The notes under the pieces were generated by a model that was not told the origin of the DNA, did not search any database, and saw nothing but the letters and a program-made list of their open reading frames with translations. A program made the position numbers and the translations under genes. A stretch of 64,000 nt of DNA from Isoetes taiwanensis (taxonomy: Eukaryota > Streptophyta > Lycopodiopsida > Isoetales > Isoetaceae): assembly GCA_021234155.1 (NCBI GenBank), contig JAJEKV010000034.1, forward strand, positions 3,288,001 through 3,352,000, read 5' to 3'. Positions 1 through 12,016 of this stretch are shown here, piece after piece. Numbering within the stretch: position 1 is the stretch's first letter; the number at the start of each line of letters is the position of its first letter.

Positions 1-937
1 TTTTAAATTTCAAATTTAGTATTTAAGCATGGGTGGGAGAAAAAAGCGGGAATATATAGCAAAATAACAGGGGGTTTCAGAGGGATTTGATATGGACGTA
101 GAAATAACAATTCCTGAAACCATAGACCATATATCCCTAAAACAATCGAACAAGTTGTTAAAGTAGTTTTAGTTAGCACATTGAATTATTTTGGTAGAGG
201 TTCGAGCTCCCGTATTCCATATTCTAAAATCTTAGGCAAAGTCGTATGGAGGTTTGATATTCCCTCAAAACCTTAGGAAAAATCGTATTTCATATTTCAA
301 AATCATAGGCGCCTCCAATCATAAATGACTACAAGCGAAACGAGAGTGCCCAGGGGCCTCAACATACGATCTGGGTCGTAGGATCGACGAATCCAACGAC
401 TGTGGTAGTCCAGGGTGCACCTCGTTTAGAATAGAGTGTACGTAACAAAAAAGGCGGGGTATAGCGTGGCCAATGGGATATTTATCTAAGGCCAGTGGGT
501 ATGGATTAAAATATTATATACAAGAATTTAGCGCTGGCGGAGCCAGCGCCTTGTGCACTCTAGGAGTGAAGTCCAAATATATTTAATCCTATCATCTAAC
601 TAGTCATGAAGTATATCAAAGCGAAGGTCGGCATTAAAAAAACATGTATGGCCTAGGTCGTTTGTGTGTAATGATGTTGTAAGTTGCCTATCGATTTATA
701 GAAGCATTTATAATGTGCTAACACACGTTTACTTAATATAACATTCGATTATTACTATATCCATTCACCAAATTGGAGCTTTGCATTTTGTTCAAAATCT
801 AGACCTTAGGTACCTCCTCTGAAATCATTCTTATAGTACATGGTTGAGTGAGGACGAGAGGATCAACAGGGTTTGCCTCTAGTTAACTTTTGGCGATTGC
901 AAAAGCAACGGAGTCCCTGCATCTGGGTGCTCAGTGA
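1..937. other. Unassigned AT-rich flank
   Basis: No coding sequence, RNA gene or repeat end was recognised. A weak internal duplication sits at about 220-305, where two stretches share the words for 'ttccatattctaaaatctta' and 'tttcatatttcaaaatcata'. This is pre-insertion sequence to the left of the LINE that begins at 988. Confidence 0.4.
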
Positions 938-987
938 TGCTTGACATAAATGGCTCTTGTGTAGAGGCTAGTGTGGGAAATAGCTAT
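938..987. repeat. Left copy of a long imperfect target-site duplication
   Basis: This roughly 50-bp stretch matches 6700-6754 on the far side of the LINE. Both contain 'ggctagtgtgggaaatag' and a preceding 'tgac[ag]taaatg' block. The right copy has a few extra bases (GTT) and several substitutions, so the insertion would be old. Long target duplications are usual for LINE-type target-primed insertion. Confidence 0.6.
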
Positions 988-1269
988 TTAAGGAAGGAAG
1001 GAAGGAAGGTACTTTTTTTTCGCCCACGAAAAAAGAGACCAATCGGGTCTATGGGACCCAATACAAAACGCAAAGAAGCGGATTATCGCCGGATTAAAAA
1101 CCCCGCCCAAGGGTTTTCGAGGGAAAACCGCGTGGCGAAGAATCAGCCTGGCCCGACAAACCGTGCTAATCATATAAAATGCGTAAACATCCCAATATAT
1201 CTGATCATGCACCACCCAGTAGTGCCTAGTCATGAACTGACAGCCAAAGTGGGGCAAATGTGACTCCTC

Positions 1270-4200
1270 GCAGTCCAAGACTCGGATGTATGACCCGTGG
1301 CACGTCTCGACGGCGTGTTCATCAATGCAAGGCACGTCCGCCGCATATGGATGCGTGATCCGCCCGGATCCGACCGGAACACCGGGCAACTGAAAGTGTG
1401 GACTCATCCTCAATGGCACCCGCTTGACAAAGACCGACAGGAGCCGTCACCGGCGGGGCCCCCAATCCACCGCCGCCTCGTCACGAAGATGGTGGGCACC
1501 TGCGAATGGAGGCAATGAGTCTGGCGCTTTTTGTGGGCAGTACCGAACGCAGTGTAGAGTGGGCCCCGGCTAACACGGGGTTGATGTGCTCCTTGTAATG
1601 GGCCATTTTGACCTGCTCTAGAGCAATGGGGTCCCGTGAGCTTGCCAAGGAAACAAGCATCTAGGTACTCCCCGCCGCCACGATCGCGCATTTGCGCACT
1701 CCAACATGCGCTTGTCAGGTTCTCGCGCGTTCCATCCGGCGAACCAGCGATCTCTCTTACCCCTCCAACAGGCCCTAAGCATTAGCGGACTCATGGCCAC
1801 AGTAAGCCCAGTCGCGGGAGCGAAAGCATCACCCATAGTAACCACTTTCGAAAATAGACGATGTGTCTATCAGGGCTGCCCGCTGGGCGGCAAGAATCCA
1901 GCTTCCTTGCCAGAACCGATAGGGGACCAAGGTTTCACCCAAGTGCAGGTAAAAAATGCCTTCTCACTCGCCTTCCAAGTCATTCCGTGTCGCCAAGAGA
2001 CGACCGGGCCCCAAACCTCGACCCCGCATGAAGGGACGGTTCTAGAGCCGCCCTCGAATCGTGATGTGGACCATGGCCCCAATCATATAGCTCGGCCTGG
2101 GACTTGTTAAGCATGGTATAAAGCCGCTTTCCAAACACACCACACCCGCTGGATAGACGCCTCCCAAAGCAGAGAAAGGAGGGGAACTCCACCCCTAGGT
2201 ACTTGTAGGTGGGCGTGACGCCCACAGGCTGTCCCCTCATATGTGAGTGCAGGAGGCATGGGGTGACGGGAAGAGGATATGAGAAACACCCCCGGTCTTG
2301 GGCGCATTGACGCCATGTCCCCAGACCGACAAAATGTGTGTCTAGGGCATCCGGTGAGACCGCATAGCTTCGGGTGTGGGCCAGCCAGCCAACATCGCCC
2401 CAGATAGATGAGTCATGGATGACCCGGGTGCAAAAGTCGTGATGCCATCCCCCCCCATGCCTCAAGTAGCGGGGGCTCTAACCGATCAATGTAGAGGCCA
2501 AAAAGTGTTGGCGAGAGGGGGGCAACCCGCCGACCCGATACTACCGGTGAATGCTTGGTCCGGCGGCGGCCGCATCCCCGCCAAAACAACTCTCATACAA
2601 ACTCAGAGATATGGCATTCTCGTACGCAAATGGAGCCCCAGCTTGACGCAGAGCCTAGCCCACGCCTTTTCCAGATCAAAAAAGCCTTTAAGAGTCCACA
2701 AAAGCAATACCAAGTCCAAACCATGATTCCTACCGGGTTTCAATCGCCCGCAGCTGCAGAAGATATGGTCAATCGCTGGAGTGGGCGGGTCGAAAAGCCC
2801 GCTCTGTGTGAGGGGCTCGCACATCCGGCCGCCTCACCGGGTCAATCGCTGCTCGAGAATGCCGCCCAACGGTTTGGCAAATCGAATCGACCATGATCGT
2901 CCCCAGAATTAAGGACGCTGTGGGTCGCCCAGCCTTTGTGAATGGGGAACAACCTCGCTTAGGTCCATTGTCGGGGAAACCCTCCTCGCAATGCTCATGG
3001 AACAGGGGTAGTGAGGACGACACGTTTTGCCCCGCCCACTTGAGTAACTCGGCCGCGATACCATCGAGGTCACCGCCTTCCCATTAGCTAGCCGTTCGCG
3101 GCCCCTCCTCAACATCCTCGCCCACGAACCAATGGGGCCATCCCCGGGGGGGTATGGGCGACGCTGCCCCCGGGCGTCATAGAGTCAGCTGCAGTACCGC
3201 CCTAACCGCCTCGTGATGTCCCCCAGAGGGTAGGCTCGGCCTTCAAGCACTCTGGCGCTAAAAGGTTCGAGGATGAGTCCAGGCCGAACATCTCCCCCGA
3301 CAGTTTGGCAAGGTACCGCCGCCTTTGTGTCCTTTCCGATGGACGCAGATCGCGGTGGCACCGCCCGAATTACTGATCCTGTATGTAGCCTGAGTCGCCG
3401 GCTTGCGTTCTTTACAATCCGCATCAAACCATCGATTCTGGCAGGGAATGTTAAACCGACTCGAGCGGCGAAGCCGCCCGCCAACACACATCCGCCGCAT
3501 CCCCGTAATAGCCGGTCACCTGGTGCGTACGCTGCTCTAGTGTGGAGGTCCGAAATTCCGGAGGGCGTCCATGAGCATCTCGGCGTAGTCCTGCACTCCT
3601 TCATAATGAGTCTCAACCGAGGGGCGGGCTGGGGTAGTGGGGGTTAGGCTCGCCAAAAACCAGGTCCAAATAAAGTGGGAGGTGATCCGAAGTCGACCTC
3701 CTCATCCCGACCGCCTGGCCCACCGAGGCTTCCATGATGAGATGCATATCTTGCGCAACTACAAGCACATAGTCCACCACTAGACCCTCCCCCCGATTGT
3801 CCTGCGTCTGCGATGTGCACTTGCGAGAATCCGCCACCGTGAAAGGCCATTGCAAATTATCAAGTCAAAATGCCACATAGCGAAGGAGCAATGCGCCAAA
3901 GCGAAAGGACTGGCCGGGCATCCGACCAGCGTGGCGTGCTACTTCGCGGGGCGAGCTTGAGGACATCGTCGTGAGGGGGCAAGTCGCATGGGCTGCTCTA
4001 CTCCCCCGTGCATTGAAATCTCCAAGAAGGACGACCCTACCCAACTGCCGATGCTGTTTGTGATGTCATCATATAGATCGACATACATCCATCCTATCCG
4101 TCGATGGGCTGCGATAGAAGGTGTTGTCTCGTGAGGGGAAATAACAGCGGAAAAGAGGGTTGCCAGCGGTATTATGCACACGAACCCGGCACGGTTGTAG

Positions 4201-4460
4201 TCCATACGTCTTACGGAGGGTAACGAATGTGCCAAGGTTGTCCCAGAGTAGCAAGCCACTCCCCATGACCCCGCTGTCACATGCATGTATTGAAGACCGA
4301 AATGTTGGTAACCCGGCAAATCGTAGCTCGTGGCCGGCAAAGATGCTCCCATGTTCCATGAGGAAGATGAGATCCATACCGGCCGCCACCTGAGTTCGGG
4401 GATCCCCCTTCTCGCCAAGGGAAGCCTCGACAATTCCATGAGACCACCCGGAGGCACAAT
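1270..4460 (-). pseudogene. LINE ORF2 relic: endonuclease and reverse transcriptase
   Basis: This would encode the nicking endonuclease and reverse transcriptase of a LINE. The endonuclease start is seen at about 4424-4447 (V-V-S-W-N-C-R-G) and its end at about 3673-3690 (S-D-H-L-P-L). The linker W-F-D-A-D-C-K is near 3420. An RT N-terminal piece (F-H-E-H-C-E-E-G-F-P-D) lies near 2970-3000. The thumb-side motif Y-K-Y-L-G-V-E-F is at about 2184-2207. The catalytic Y-x-D-D box cannot be read cleanly, because the frame is lost around 2410-2470. Frames change at least six times, so this is either a decayed copy or sequence with many indel errors. Identity as LINE ORF2 is firm; clade is not assigned. 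Confidence 0.7.
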
Positions 4461-4498
4461 TCCTATTTGTCGTGGCCAGGATGGTATGCGCACTCGAG

Positions 4499-5830
4499 TC
4501 AGCGGAGGGGAGGACGAAGCAGAGGTCGAAAGGAGAAGTAGATGGAGCCGGAGGCGGATGTGGATGAGAGGGCGTGGGCGCGAGGGAGCAGGAGTAGGAG
4601 CAGGAGAAGGGGGGGGCCGCAGGTAGTAGAAGGTAGAAGGCATGCGTCGGTACCGCGGGTTGGGGTCAGGCTTGGGTTCCGCAGCAGCTTGTCGGTCGAA
4701 AATGTGCATCCCCGCCTGAACCAATCTGCGGCACCCCCACTTGGCGAATGCCTCCCGACCCCGATAAGCCCCCCTGCCTCAAGGCGGCCCTGTTGACGGG
4801 TGTGAGGTCCCGGCCCACGCATGTGGATGTCCCCTTCAACATCCGCCCCCGGGCGCAATATGGCATCACGACCCGTGTATCCGCGAACCGTGAATATGAC
4901 AATGCACGCTACTGCCCGGGCGCCGAGCGCCCATGGGCCGCTTCGCCGAAATGTGAATCGTGAACTCGAAATGTCATCCCATCGGTAATGTGTTCGGATG
5001 TGGTGGGCGAGACTCCCCTCAGCCGTCGCATGCCTCGAACTACCGGATAGGGCCTTCCTCGCCAAGGCCCCTGAGTTCTCAAGGGCCTGGTCTAAGGTGG
5101 GCGGCCCCGGTGGCCGGGGTGGTGGTGGTGGCCGGGATGGCGGGAGGACTGGAGGTGGCCGGATGGCGGGGAGTGGCCGGAGAGCTGGCAGCAAAGAAGG
5201 GGCGGGTCACGGTGGAGGAGGCCGGCGGATAACGGCCCCAGCCGCTTCCTACTGGGTGGAAGTCCTGGAGGACAGCTTTGCGCCTCGGCCGCCGCGGCTT
5301 CTCCCCGCCTCGCAGAACCGCCGCAAATTTAATTATGAACCCTAAGTGGGGAGACCCTCGCTCGCGGACGCTGGACCTGTCTCGGAATACCCTCGAGCTC
5401 CGTGGCCGAGTAGCGAACGACGAAGCCCCAAAGACACGTGGTAGGGCTTTATTCCGATCTTACTCCAAGATCCACGAAGCCGGTTCCGCACCGCAAAGCG
5501 GCTCAGGCTCCGTCTGCCATGGTGGTGGTCGCCTCTCTACCACCTCGCCGGCCAGAACTGGCGGACCATCGTCTCCCCATTGCAGCTCCCTCTCCTCGTC
5601 ATGGTGTCGAGTGATGAACCGCAGTCCTGGCTGCCCGCATGTCGGCGACCTCCTCGGCTTCTTTGCCGCATCGAAGTGTGCAAGGCCAAGGCCATCTTCC
5701 ACATCGCAGCCGCGGTCTCAAGCGTGCATACGGTTCTTCTCGACCCGATTTGCCTTTTGAGCACATGGGATGCCGAGGACTCCATCTCCACTGCCATGCC
5801 CGGCCAGTGCACCTTTGTTAGCCCCAATCA
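4499..5830 (-). pseudogene. LINE ORF1-like region, broken
   Basis: Upstream of the endonuclease on the minus strand are two open stretches (4499-5194 and 5460-5827). The first begins with a proline-rich segment and ends with a serine/leucine-rich low-complexity run. The second has no recognisable fold. Position between a 5' untranslated region and ORF2 is the only argument for ORF1; no zinc knuckle or RRM could be read. Frames are interrupted. Confidence 0.4.
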
Positions 5831-6094
5831 CGAGCCTTTATTAGCCCCATTCCCGCTTTGACATGGCTCCAATTCTCTCCAGGCGGGGAGTTCCTATATT
5901 GGTCCGAAAGCAATTAATCCCTTCCCACGGGCCGGCTCCTGCCTTGAGGGCCTTAGCCTTAGCCCGGCCTCCTTCTTCATGGAGGATGACTCTCCCCGGC
6001 CATGATGGGCGATCGGGACCCGTTTGTGCGGCGGGGCCCTCGCCTTGGGTTTCCTGTGCCGGCCCATCTTCGGGCTGGGCCATGACTCCCAAAG

Positions 6095-6545
6095 TTTGAG
6101 GGGTCTCGGGCATGAAAGGGTGCCTAGAATTGAATTTGGGGACTCAAGAACGGGCAGAAAGCACCTTTTGGGTTAGTCAACTAAACCCTAAGTGGTGGGG
6201 CGGGGGGGTGTCGGTGTGTTTCTAGCGAGCCCAAAGAACACGGGTAGGGGTGCCCACCACCTTTGACTTTGACTTTGACCTACGCCACTTTTTTCTCATA
6301 GGTCTTTCCAAAGCTTTGTATAACACCGACACCATTTAACATGCCATTTGCTCTAATCCATCGCCATGCTTCTCATAGATTAGAATAGAACTTCACTCAC
6401 AATTATTGCGGGCCAACTACTGGTGTGGGGGTTTGAGGGCTCCAAAGTCCGAGGGGTCTCCGGGTCAGCCTCAAGAGTGCTTAGAATCCAGTTTGGGGGC
6501 TCGGAAAGGCTGGAAGGTGGAGCCTTTTGGGGGTTTGGGGTTTTG
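6095..6545. repeat. Duplicated block in the presumed 5' UTR of the LINE
   Basis: Two diverged copies of one motif lie about 340 bp apart, at 6096-6175 and 6441-6535. Each has 'gaggggtct', then 'gtgc[ct]tagaat', then 'tttgggg[ag]ctc', then 'ccttttggg'. They lie just inside the inferred 5' end of the minus-strand LINE. Repeated promoter-like units are known in 5' UTRs of some LINEs, so that role is an inference from position. Confidence 0.4.
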
Positions 6546-6699
6546 GGGTCTAGAGAGAGATTGTAAACCCTAGAGAGAGAAAGCCAGAAAGGGGCAAATC
6601 AAGGGGGTCTATGCAAGGGGAGTGAGGGCGCTAGAGAGAGGGAGCTGGGCGCTGTGGGGGCGCTAGAGAGCAAAGGAAGATGTGAACATTAGAGAGCAA

Positions 6700-6754
6700 T
6701 GCCTGACGTAAATGCCTCATGTGTGTTATGGTGGCTAGTGTGGGAAATAGCCAC
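6700..6754. repeat. Right copy of the long target-site duplication
   Basis: Partner of 938-987, directly after the inferred 5' end of the LINE. The shared core is 'ggctagtgtgggaaatag'. Confidence 0.6.
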
Positions 6755-9700
6755 TGCTTGAAATAACTTGGAATTTGACAATTTGTTCTACTTATGCATA
6801 TAAATGTTGCATAGGCAAATCAGTGCTATTTTGCTATTTATAACTAGTTGCTATTTATAACTAGTTCAAAATCCTTGCATAATCCAATCCGTGTATTTGC
6901 TCAAATATATTGTTTCCCTGCTTTTTAATCCTTTTTAATCTGGTGTTTCGCTGCGTTCTAATCTGGTGATCGCTAAGAACCATGGTGTTAGGGGTTTTGA
7001 ATCTATATTAAGTCCACAATTGTGCTATCTTACCAATGGATAAACTTTGGTAACATTAGTCAACATAGAAAACTATGTTGCAATTTCGATTGGATAGACT
7101 TGACCGTGGTTAATTTTTGCTGGTTGAAAGTGGGTGAGAGCCGACCTAAGTCTATCCAAAATTATATATGTAACAGTGCTTAGAAAATCAGAGAAAAATC
7201 CCCTGTTTTTTTCCGAGACCCTCTTTTTTTACCTCTATTTCTCCAATCTTCTTGAACCTCTGTTCCCAGTTTTAGTCCTTGTGCTTACATTCCCAAATTC
7301 GAGCTCAAAGTTGCACCTCTTCTTCTAGCATCCTGTTGCCGGAGCTTTTGCCACCTGTTCCTGGGAAAACTCTTTCCTACAGGAGAGTTTTCACATCTCT
7401 TCCTGGTAGAAAATCTTGCGCAGGGCAAGAACTTTTCACAGGGCGCATTCAAAAGGCTTTCAAAAAGTATGATATTTATCACCAGAGCAAAGAAGATAAG
7501 CTGTATGCAAGCATATCTTGGCCCTAAAGCTTGGAGCTATGGCATGTAGTTGGTTTTGTCGGACTGAGCTATTGATTCCTGTGTGATTCCTGTGCTAGTT
7601 AACACACGAAACATAGTTCCTGAGCTTTAAATTAGGCTCAGCATAACGTTTACCTTGTTTGGGCAGGGACTGAAATGCTCCGGATAGTTTTAAGCCACAG
7701 AGCTTGGAATCATCTTCGTCACTGTATCCTTGCTTATGGAAGGGCAAGGAAAGTAAAAATGCATCTGCATAGCTCTTATAATCCCTCTGTAATGCTCGAT
7801 TTCAAGCAAGCTCGACATCAATTCTACTAATCAGAGAGGTTTCCATGAAACAAATGGCACATGGATTGCTGATTAAAATATTATCGTTGCTTTGCATGGA
7901 CGAAACAGCAACAATTTTATCTCTCATGAAAACAAATGCATTTGATTTTAATCCATCAATAAAATACCCAACAAAAATCCTGGGATTGGATTCGAGATTG
8001 CAGGGTTTCCGAGTTGTAAAAGGCCCCAAGCATATCTGAAACAACACATCTGGAAAGAAAAAGGAGACCTTCGAGTTGCGAAATGCCCAAATGTATTTAG
8101 CAGACAGTATATGTCCGGGATTCAAGTGTTGATCCCCTCTGAACAGGAAGCATAAATCAAATGTTTGAAGATGAAGCTTAGATGGTACGATTTGTGAGCT
8201 CATGCACCTGATTTGCAGGCTCCAAAACAGACCTTTGGTTGATCCTCAGGACAGAGCAGATGCCAAAGGGTTGCACTTTCCCAAAAGGAAAACTTGGCCA
8301 TAGCAGCTTCAAGAAGCCTGACTAGAGTTTAATTATTGCACCACTATTTCTTAATCAAAGCAGAAATCTTTGAATTCCTTGACGAATCATCATAAGCAAA
8401 TAGTAGAACTAAGTGAGAGACTGAGATTGAATATGTGCTACATTCCTTTTTTCATTTCGCTACTTCATACGCAGACCCATTGAAGCAATCAATCATGTCT
8501 CTGTTTTGGGGCATGCGACTTAGGCCCATGGGCATCCCGAAGGCCTCTTTTTATATTTGTTGCTGTTGATTTGCATCTGAGTCTGAGATATGTAGGGGAG
8601 TTCTTAGACATGAGAGCAGGAGCTGCATCTATCTGTCAAAACAGAGGGATATTTGCAAGGACGATTGGTAGGTTTATCTGATAAACCTGTGGATTTCTCT
8701 GTCCAATTACAGCAGGTGTTCTAGATAAATTTGTGGCTTCTTTCTAGCAGAATATTTGAAGAGCAAGCTTGTGGACATTTCATAAAATTCATCTGCCATG
8801 TTTATTAAACAACGCAAAGGACCTGTAGACGAAAGCGAGTTGAATAAGTCTGATTCAAACATAGGCGAGAGCGATCATTAACCCAAACGGATTTTTCAGT
8901 CGAATTTGTAGATACAGAGTTACCTTGCTGAACCTATATGCTCTGCCCCCCCATATCGCTTGCATGCCGTAGGAAAAATGGCCAGGCCTAAAACACACAG
9001 ACCTGGAAAACATGCAATATTTTGCAGCTATGGCAAGGAGCTCGGTTTGCCGGAGTAAGCTATTGGTTGGGTTGAGCTTTAATAGATTCCTAAATTGAAG
9101 CTTGAACTAAGGATTACCTGCTTTACACAAGTTTTCAGAAATCGTGCACGATTTTAAGACCAAGAGCTTCAAGCTATCTGCTTCAATGCGGAGAAGGGCA
9201 CATCTGTTCAATTCCAAATTCTCCCCTTCCTTCTTCACCTCCGGCTGTCGACTCTCCTCCTTCTCCAAACTACGGCCTCTCCTGGCGCCAGAGCTCGAAG
9301 CCAAGGGGAAATACGGGTATTCCCGGAAAACAAAAAAGACCCGGAAAAAGTATTCCAATATACGTAGATAATTCCAAAAAAATTTTTTTTCTAGTAATCT
9401 TTAAATTTTTTTTTTTCTAGTAATCTTATATTTAGTTAGATAAATTCTAATGAAATAAATTCTTATGCCATATGTTATATGTTATTTTAGCTCATATTAT
9501 ACTGTTTAGCTCGTCTTATTATTAAAATCCCATTTTTTTCAAGCAGAAAAAAAGCGGCACATCTAATCCCATATGTTGTATATTATTTTAGCTCATATTA
9601 TATTGTTTAGCTCATCCTATTATTAAAGTCCCATTTTTTTTCGAGCGTGCATTCATTTTGTATATGTATACATAGAAAATGCATAGGATATGGTGTGCAT

Positions 9701-9819
9701 TAGAAAATGCATAGAATATGGTCCAATTAGTCATGATTTCTGCTCCATAATATTGGAGATAGAAACTATGTTTGTAGGCAAGTAGGTTTGCCACACTTGT
9801 TGCATCTTTGATCACATGT
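6755..9819. other. Unassigned AT-rich interval
   Basis: No gene was recognised. The longest open stretches (7802-8203 minus, 7279-7527 plus) have no motif I know. The stretches near 7525-7700 and 9030-9180 share some wording ('gagct', 'ctatggca', 'gagctattg[ag]tt') and may be two old copies of one repeat. 9380-9640 is very AT-rich, with short repeated phrases such as 'atattatactgtttagctc' and 'atattatattgtttagctc'. Confidence 0.35.
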
Positions 9820-10164
9820 TTGAGTCGAGAAAGATCCTCGGACTTAAGTTTTCACTCTAGGCCTCTCGACTTCGCTGAGTCGAAAGTTCCTCGGACCGCC
9901 TTTTCCACAGGTGACCCACGACACTGGTTTTTTCACTCACGAGTGCGCTTTCTCGACTCGCGAGTCGAGAAAGGCCATCAGAGGGGCCTTGATGGTCTTT
10001 CTTGACGCGCGAGTCAAGAAAGGCCCTCAAAAAACTTTTTTCTTTCCTTCTTAAAAAAAGGGAAAAAGAAGTTTTTTTTTTTTTTTTTTTTTTTTTGGGA
10101 GGGGGAGGGCTCTAAGCTACATTTCTCGACCCTTAGAGGGGCCTTAGAGCCTTTCTCGACTCGC
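9820..10164. repeat. Foldback-like cluster of TTTCTCGAC palindromes
   Basis: The motif TTTCTCGACTC and its complement recur at about 9822, 9866, 9948, 9961, 10003, 10017, 10122 and 10151. 9948-9973 is a perfect 26-bp palindrome built from CTTTCTCGACTCG and its reverse complement. 10002-10027 is a near copy (CTTTCTTGACGCG and GAGTCAAGAAAG). The outermost motifs point inward (GAGTCGAGAAAG at left, CTTTCTCGACTC at right), so the block can fold on itself. A 26-base T run lies at 10072-10097. It could be a foldback transposon or a degraded MITE. Confidence 0.5.
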
Positions 10165-10981
10165 CCTAACCACCTAGTTTAATAGTTGAAAACTAAGACT
10201 ACAACTTTCCTACCTAGTGTTGATGTAATAATTCCTTGCACGTGTAAAAGGCAACCACCAAACATATAATATAAGTTACTTATAGATGTCAAGAGTAAAA
10301 TATTTATAGTTCTTACAAATATATAACAACTTTGACAATGTGAATTTGATATTGGATACAAATATTGATACATAGATACAACTACTAGGGGGATTACAAT
10401 AAAAGAATATGAGGGATATTATATTGATGGAAGAAAGGATCATGTGAACAAGGTTGTTTCTTATCACTCATATATAATTCAGTCTCATTTTTTATTTGAC
10501 ACTATTTTTTTTAAGTTAATTTGTTTGAAGCATGGTGGTGATGACACGTATGTGCAAAATTTTTAAGGGAAAGAATGCTCTAATATTTGCCCTCTTCCAG
10601 CTTACTCTATTCCGGCTTACTCTGTTCCGACTTCTCCAAAGCTGGAAACCTGGCTGGCGATCTTCTATATGCTCTTGGGCAATCTTAGGCATCGCCTCCT
10701 CATCCGGCATTTCTGGGGAGGCCTTCCACCCTTCCAATTGATCCATTTTTCTTCAATACATATAACTTATTGCTCTGCCAGTGATATTGGTTACAGCCAA
10801 ATCCGGCAGACTTCATTCTGATCGGGAATCATCTTGGGCGGTCTCGTTGCAAAATTAGTTTGCTCCAAAATCTCATGGTGAAATTTGGGTCGCAGGGGAT
10901 AATTTCATTTGTGGCGTTGATGTGAGTCTCCAAGCAAGATTCCGACCAAGCTAAAGATTCCCTACTAAAGATCCGACAGCT
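10165..10981. other. Unassigned interval
   Basis: No gene was recognised. 10516-10746 is open on both strands, which is likely compositional. A short repeated phrase occurs at 10600-10632 ('cttactctattccgg' and 'cttactctgttccga'). Confidence 0.3.
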
Positions 10982-11506
10982 ATGGCGCAAGACGAGCTCC
11001 ATATTTTGCTCGTAACGTTTTCCAACACAGGGCCATATAAATCCCTTTCTCATCTCGCATTCTCTACGATTTTCCGTCAATCCTGCAAAAACGATGCATT
11101 CTCTCCTTCAAAACTCCAATCCCACATCAATCTGCTCATCTTATATCCCCATCCACCACAACTTAAAGAAGCCAACATGCTCCAATTTGTTTATTCTGAT
11201 CAGCCTTGCATTCATGAAGCAGTGCAGAAAAAAGCAAACGAGCTCTATTTTGGAGGCAAAAAGGGTATTCCTTGCATAATTTGTGAAAGCATTTGTGCTT
11301 GGGTGCCGGATATGGCAGAAATCGTTAAAATTTCTTTTGCTGTACTCAGCACCATCTCACTCTCCACCACTGTTCTTCTTGATAATCTTTCACTACTTGC
11401 TTCTAATATTGCTTCTGCAGGTAATCATCCAAGGAGACAGGGATTGCGACTGATACTCCAATATCCTCGCCTAATACACTGGGATTTGAAATCTTCAAGT
11501 CTTTAG
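10982..11506 (+). pseudogene. UDP-glycosyltransferase-like fragment
   Basis: An open stretch of 174 codons starts M-A-Q-D-E-L-H-I-L-L-V-T-F. This resembles the first beta strand and loop of plant family-1 glycosyltransferases (consensus H-x-L-L-V-P-F-P-x-Q-G-H). About 95 residues on, I-P-C-I-I-C-E-S-I-C-A-W-V-P-D-M-A-E resembles the segment 'CIISDxFxxWxxDVA' of the same fold. The conserved catalytic His after the first strand is replaced (T-G-P-Y). The C-terminal sugar-nucleotide signature (PSPG box) is absent, and the last 50 residues look unrelated. This is a truncated relic at best. A plus-strand CAG/GTAATC at 11418-11426 could be an exon end. Confidence 0.4.
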
Positions 11507-12016
11507 AAACACTTCTCAACCCACGAACTTTGCTGCCAAGACTTATTTTTTCTCCGCCTGCAAATCGAACCCTGGAAACAGCTAAATCCAGCATCAATCT
11601 CCGACCTAAGACTCCGTAAGCCGGATCAGAAACTCCTGATCCCCATTACATGCGACCCTAAGAGGCGAAGAGTAGAAGCTGGAGAAATAATCGACGGCGG
11701 GATGAATTAGGATGCAGAGGACGAAATTTTGATGAAGTTTAGATCAAATCGAAGCTCCAGACATGGCCGATCCAGCCATAGGGAAGATTAAAGAGCATGA
11801 GAACAAATCCGGCGAAAAATCGAAAAGGAAAAATCCGGTCAGGGCTACTAGGGACTACAATACTTCACACGAAAAGAGCGATGGGAGAAAGAAGAGTCGC
11901 GGGACCAGGCCCTAACTTGCAGGAAATGAGAAATGAGAAATCGACACGTAGAATTGCGCATATGCTAAAATGTTCTACCCTAATGGCATTTTGGACAAAG
12001 CGTTCCGAGCGTCTTA
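11507..12016. other. Genic-looking but unassigned stretch
   Basis: Composition is richer in G and C than the neighbours. On the plus strand a 50-codon open stretch begins at 11763 (M-A-D-P-A-I-G-K-I-K) and ends at 11915. It is lysine/arginine-rich after residue 10 and has no recognisable family. On the minus strand 11403-11597 is open without a known motif. This may be the first exon or 5' UTR of a decayed gene. Confidence 0.25.

Larger units (their letters stand above)
988..6699 (-). mobile_element. Near full-length degraded LINE (LINE1 of this window)
   Basis: A non-LTR retrotransposon is read right to left. Its 3' end on the minus strand is an A-run followed by a (CCTT)n tail at 988-1018. 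A terminal block related to the LINE ends at 19187 and 28083 follows (pieces resembling 'gaccaatcgggtctatggga'). Going up the element, the sequence shows a Cys/His-rich end (about 1270-1420), RT (about 2000-3110), the linker motif N-R-W-F-D-A-D-C-K (about 3410-3440), an AP-endonuclease domain (3640-4460) and a proline-rich ORF1-like part (4500-5830). It is GC-rich, unlike its AT-rich flanks, and has many frameshifts. No intact protein is encoded. Confidence 0.75.

Noticed and set aside
1297-5760. Plus-strand ORFs of 60-160 codons in the GC-rich LINE
   Set aside because: They are shadows of minus-strand LINE coding sequence and show no motif of their own.
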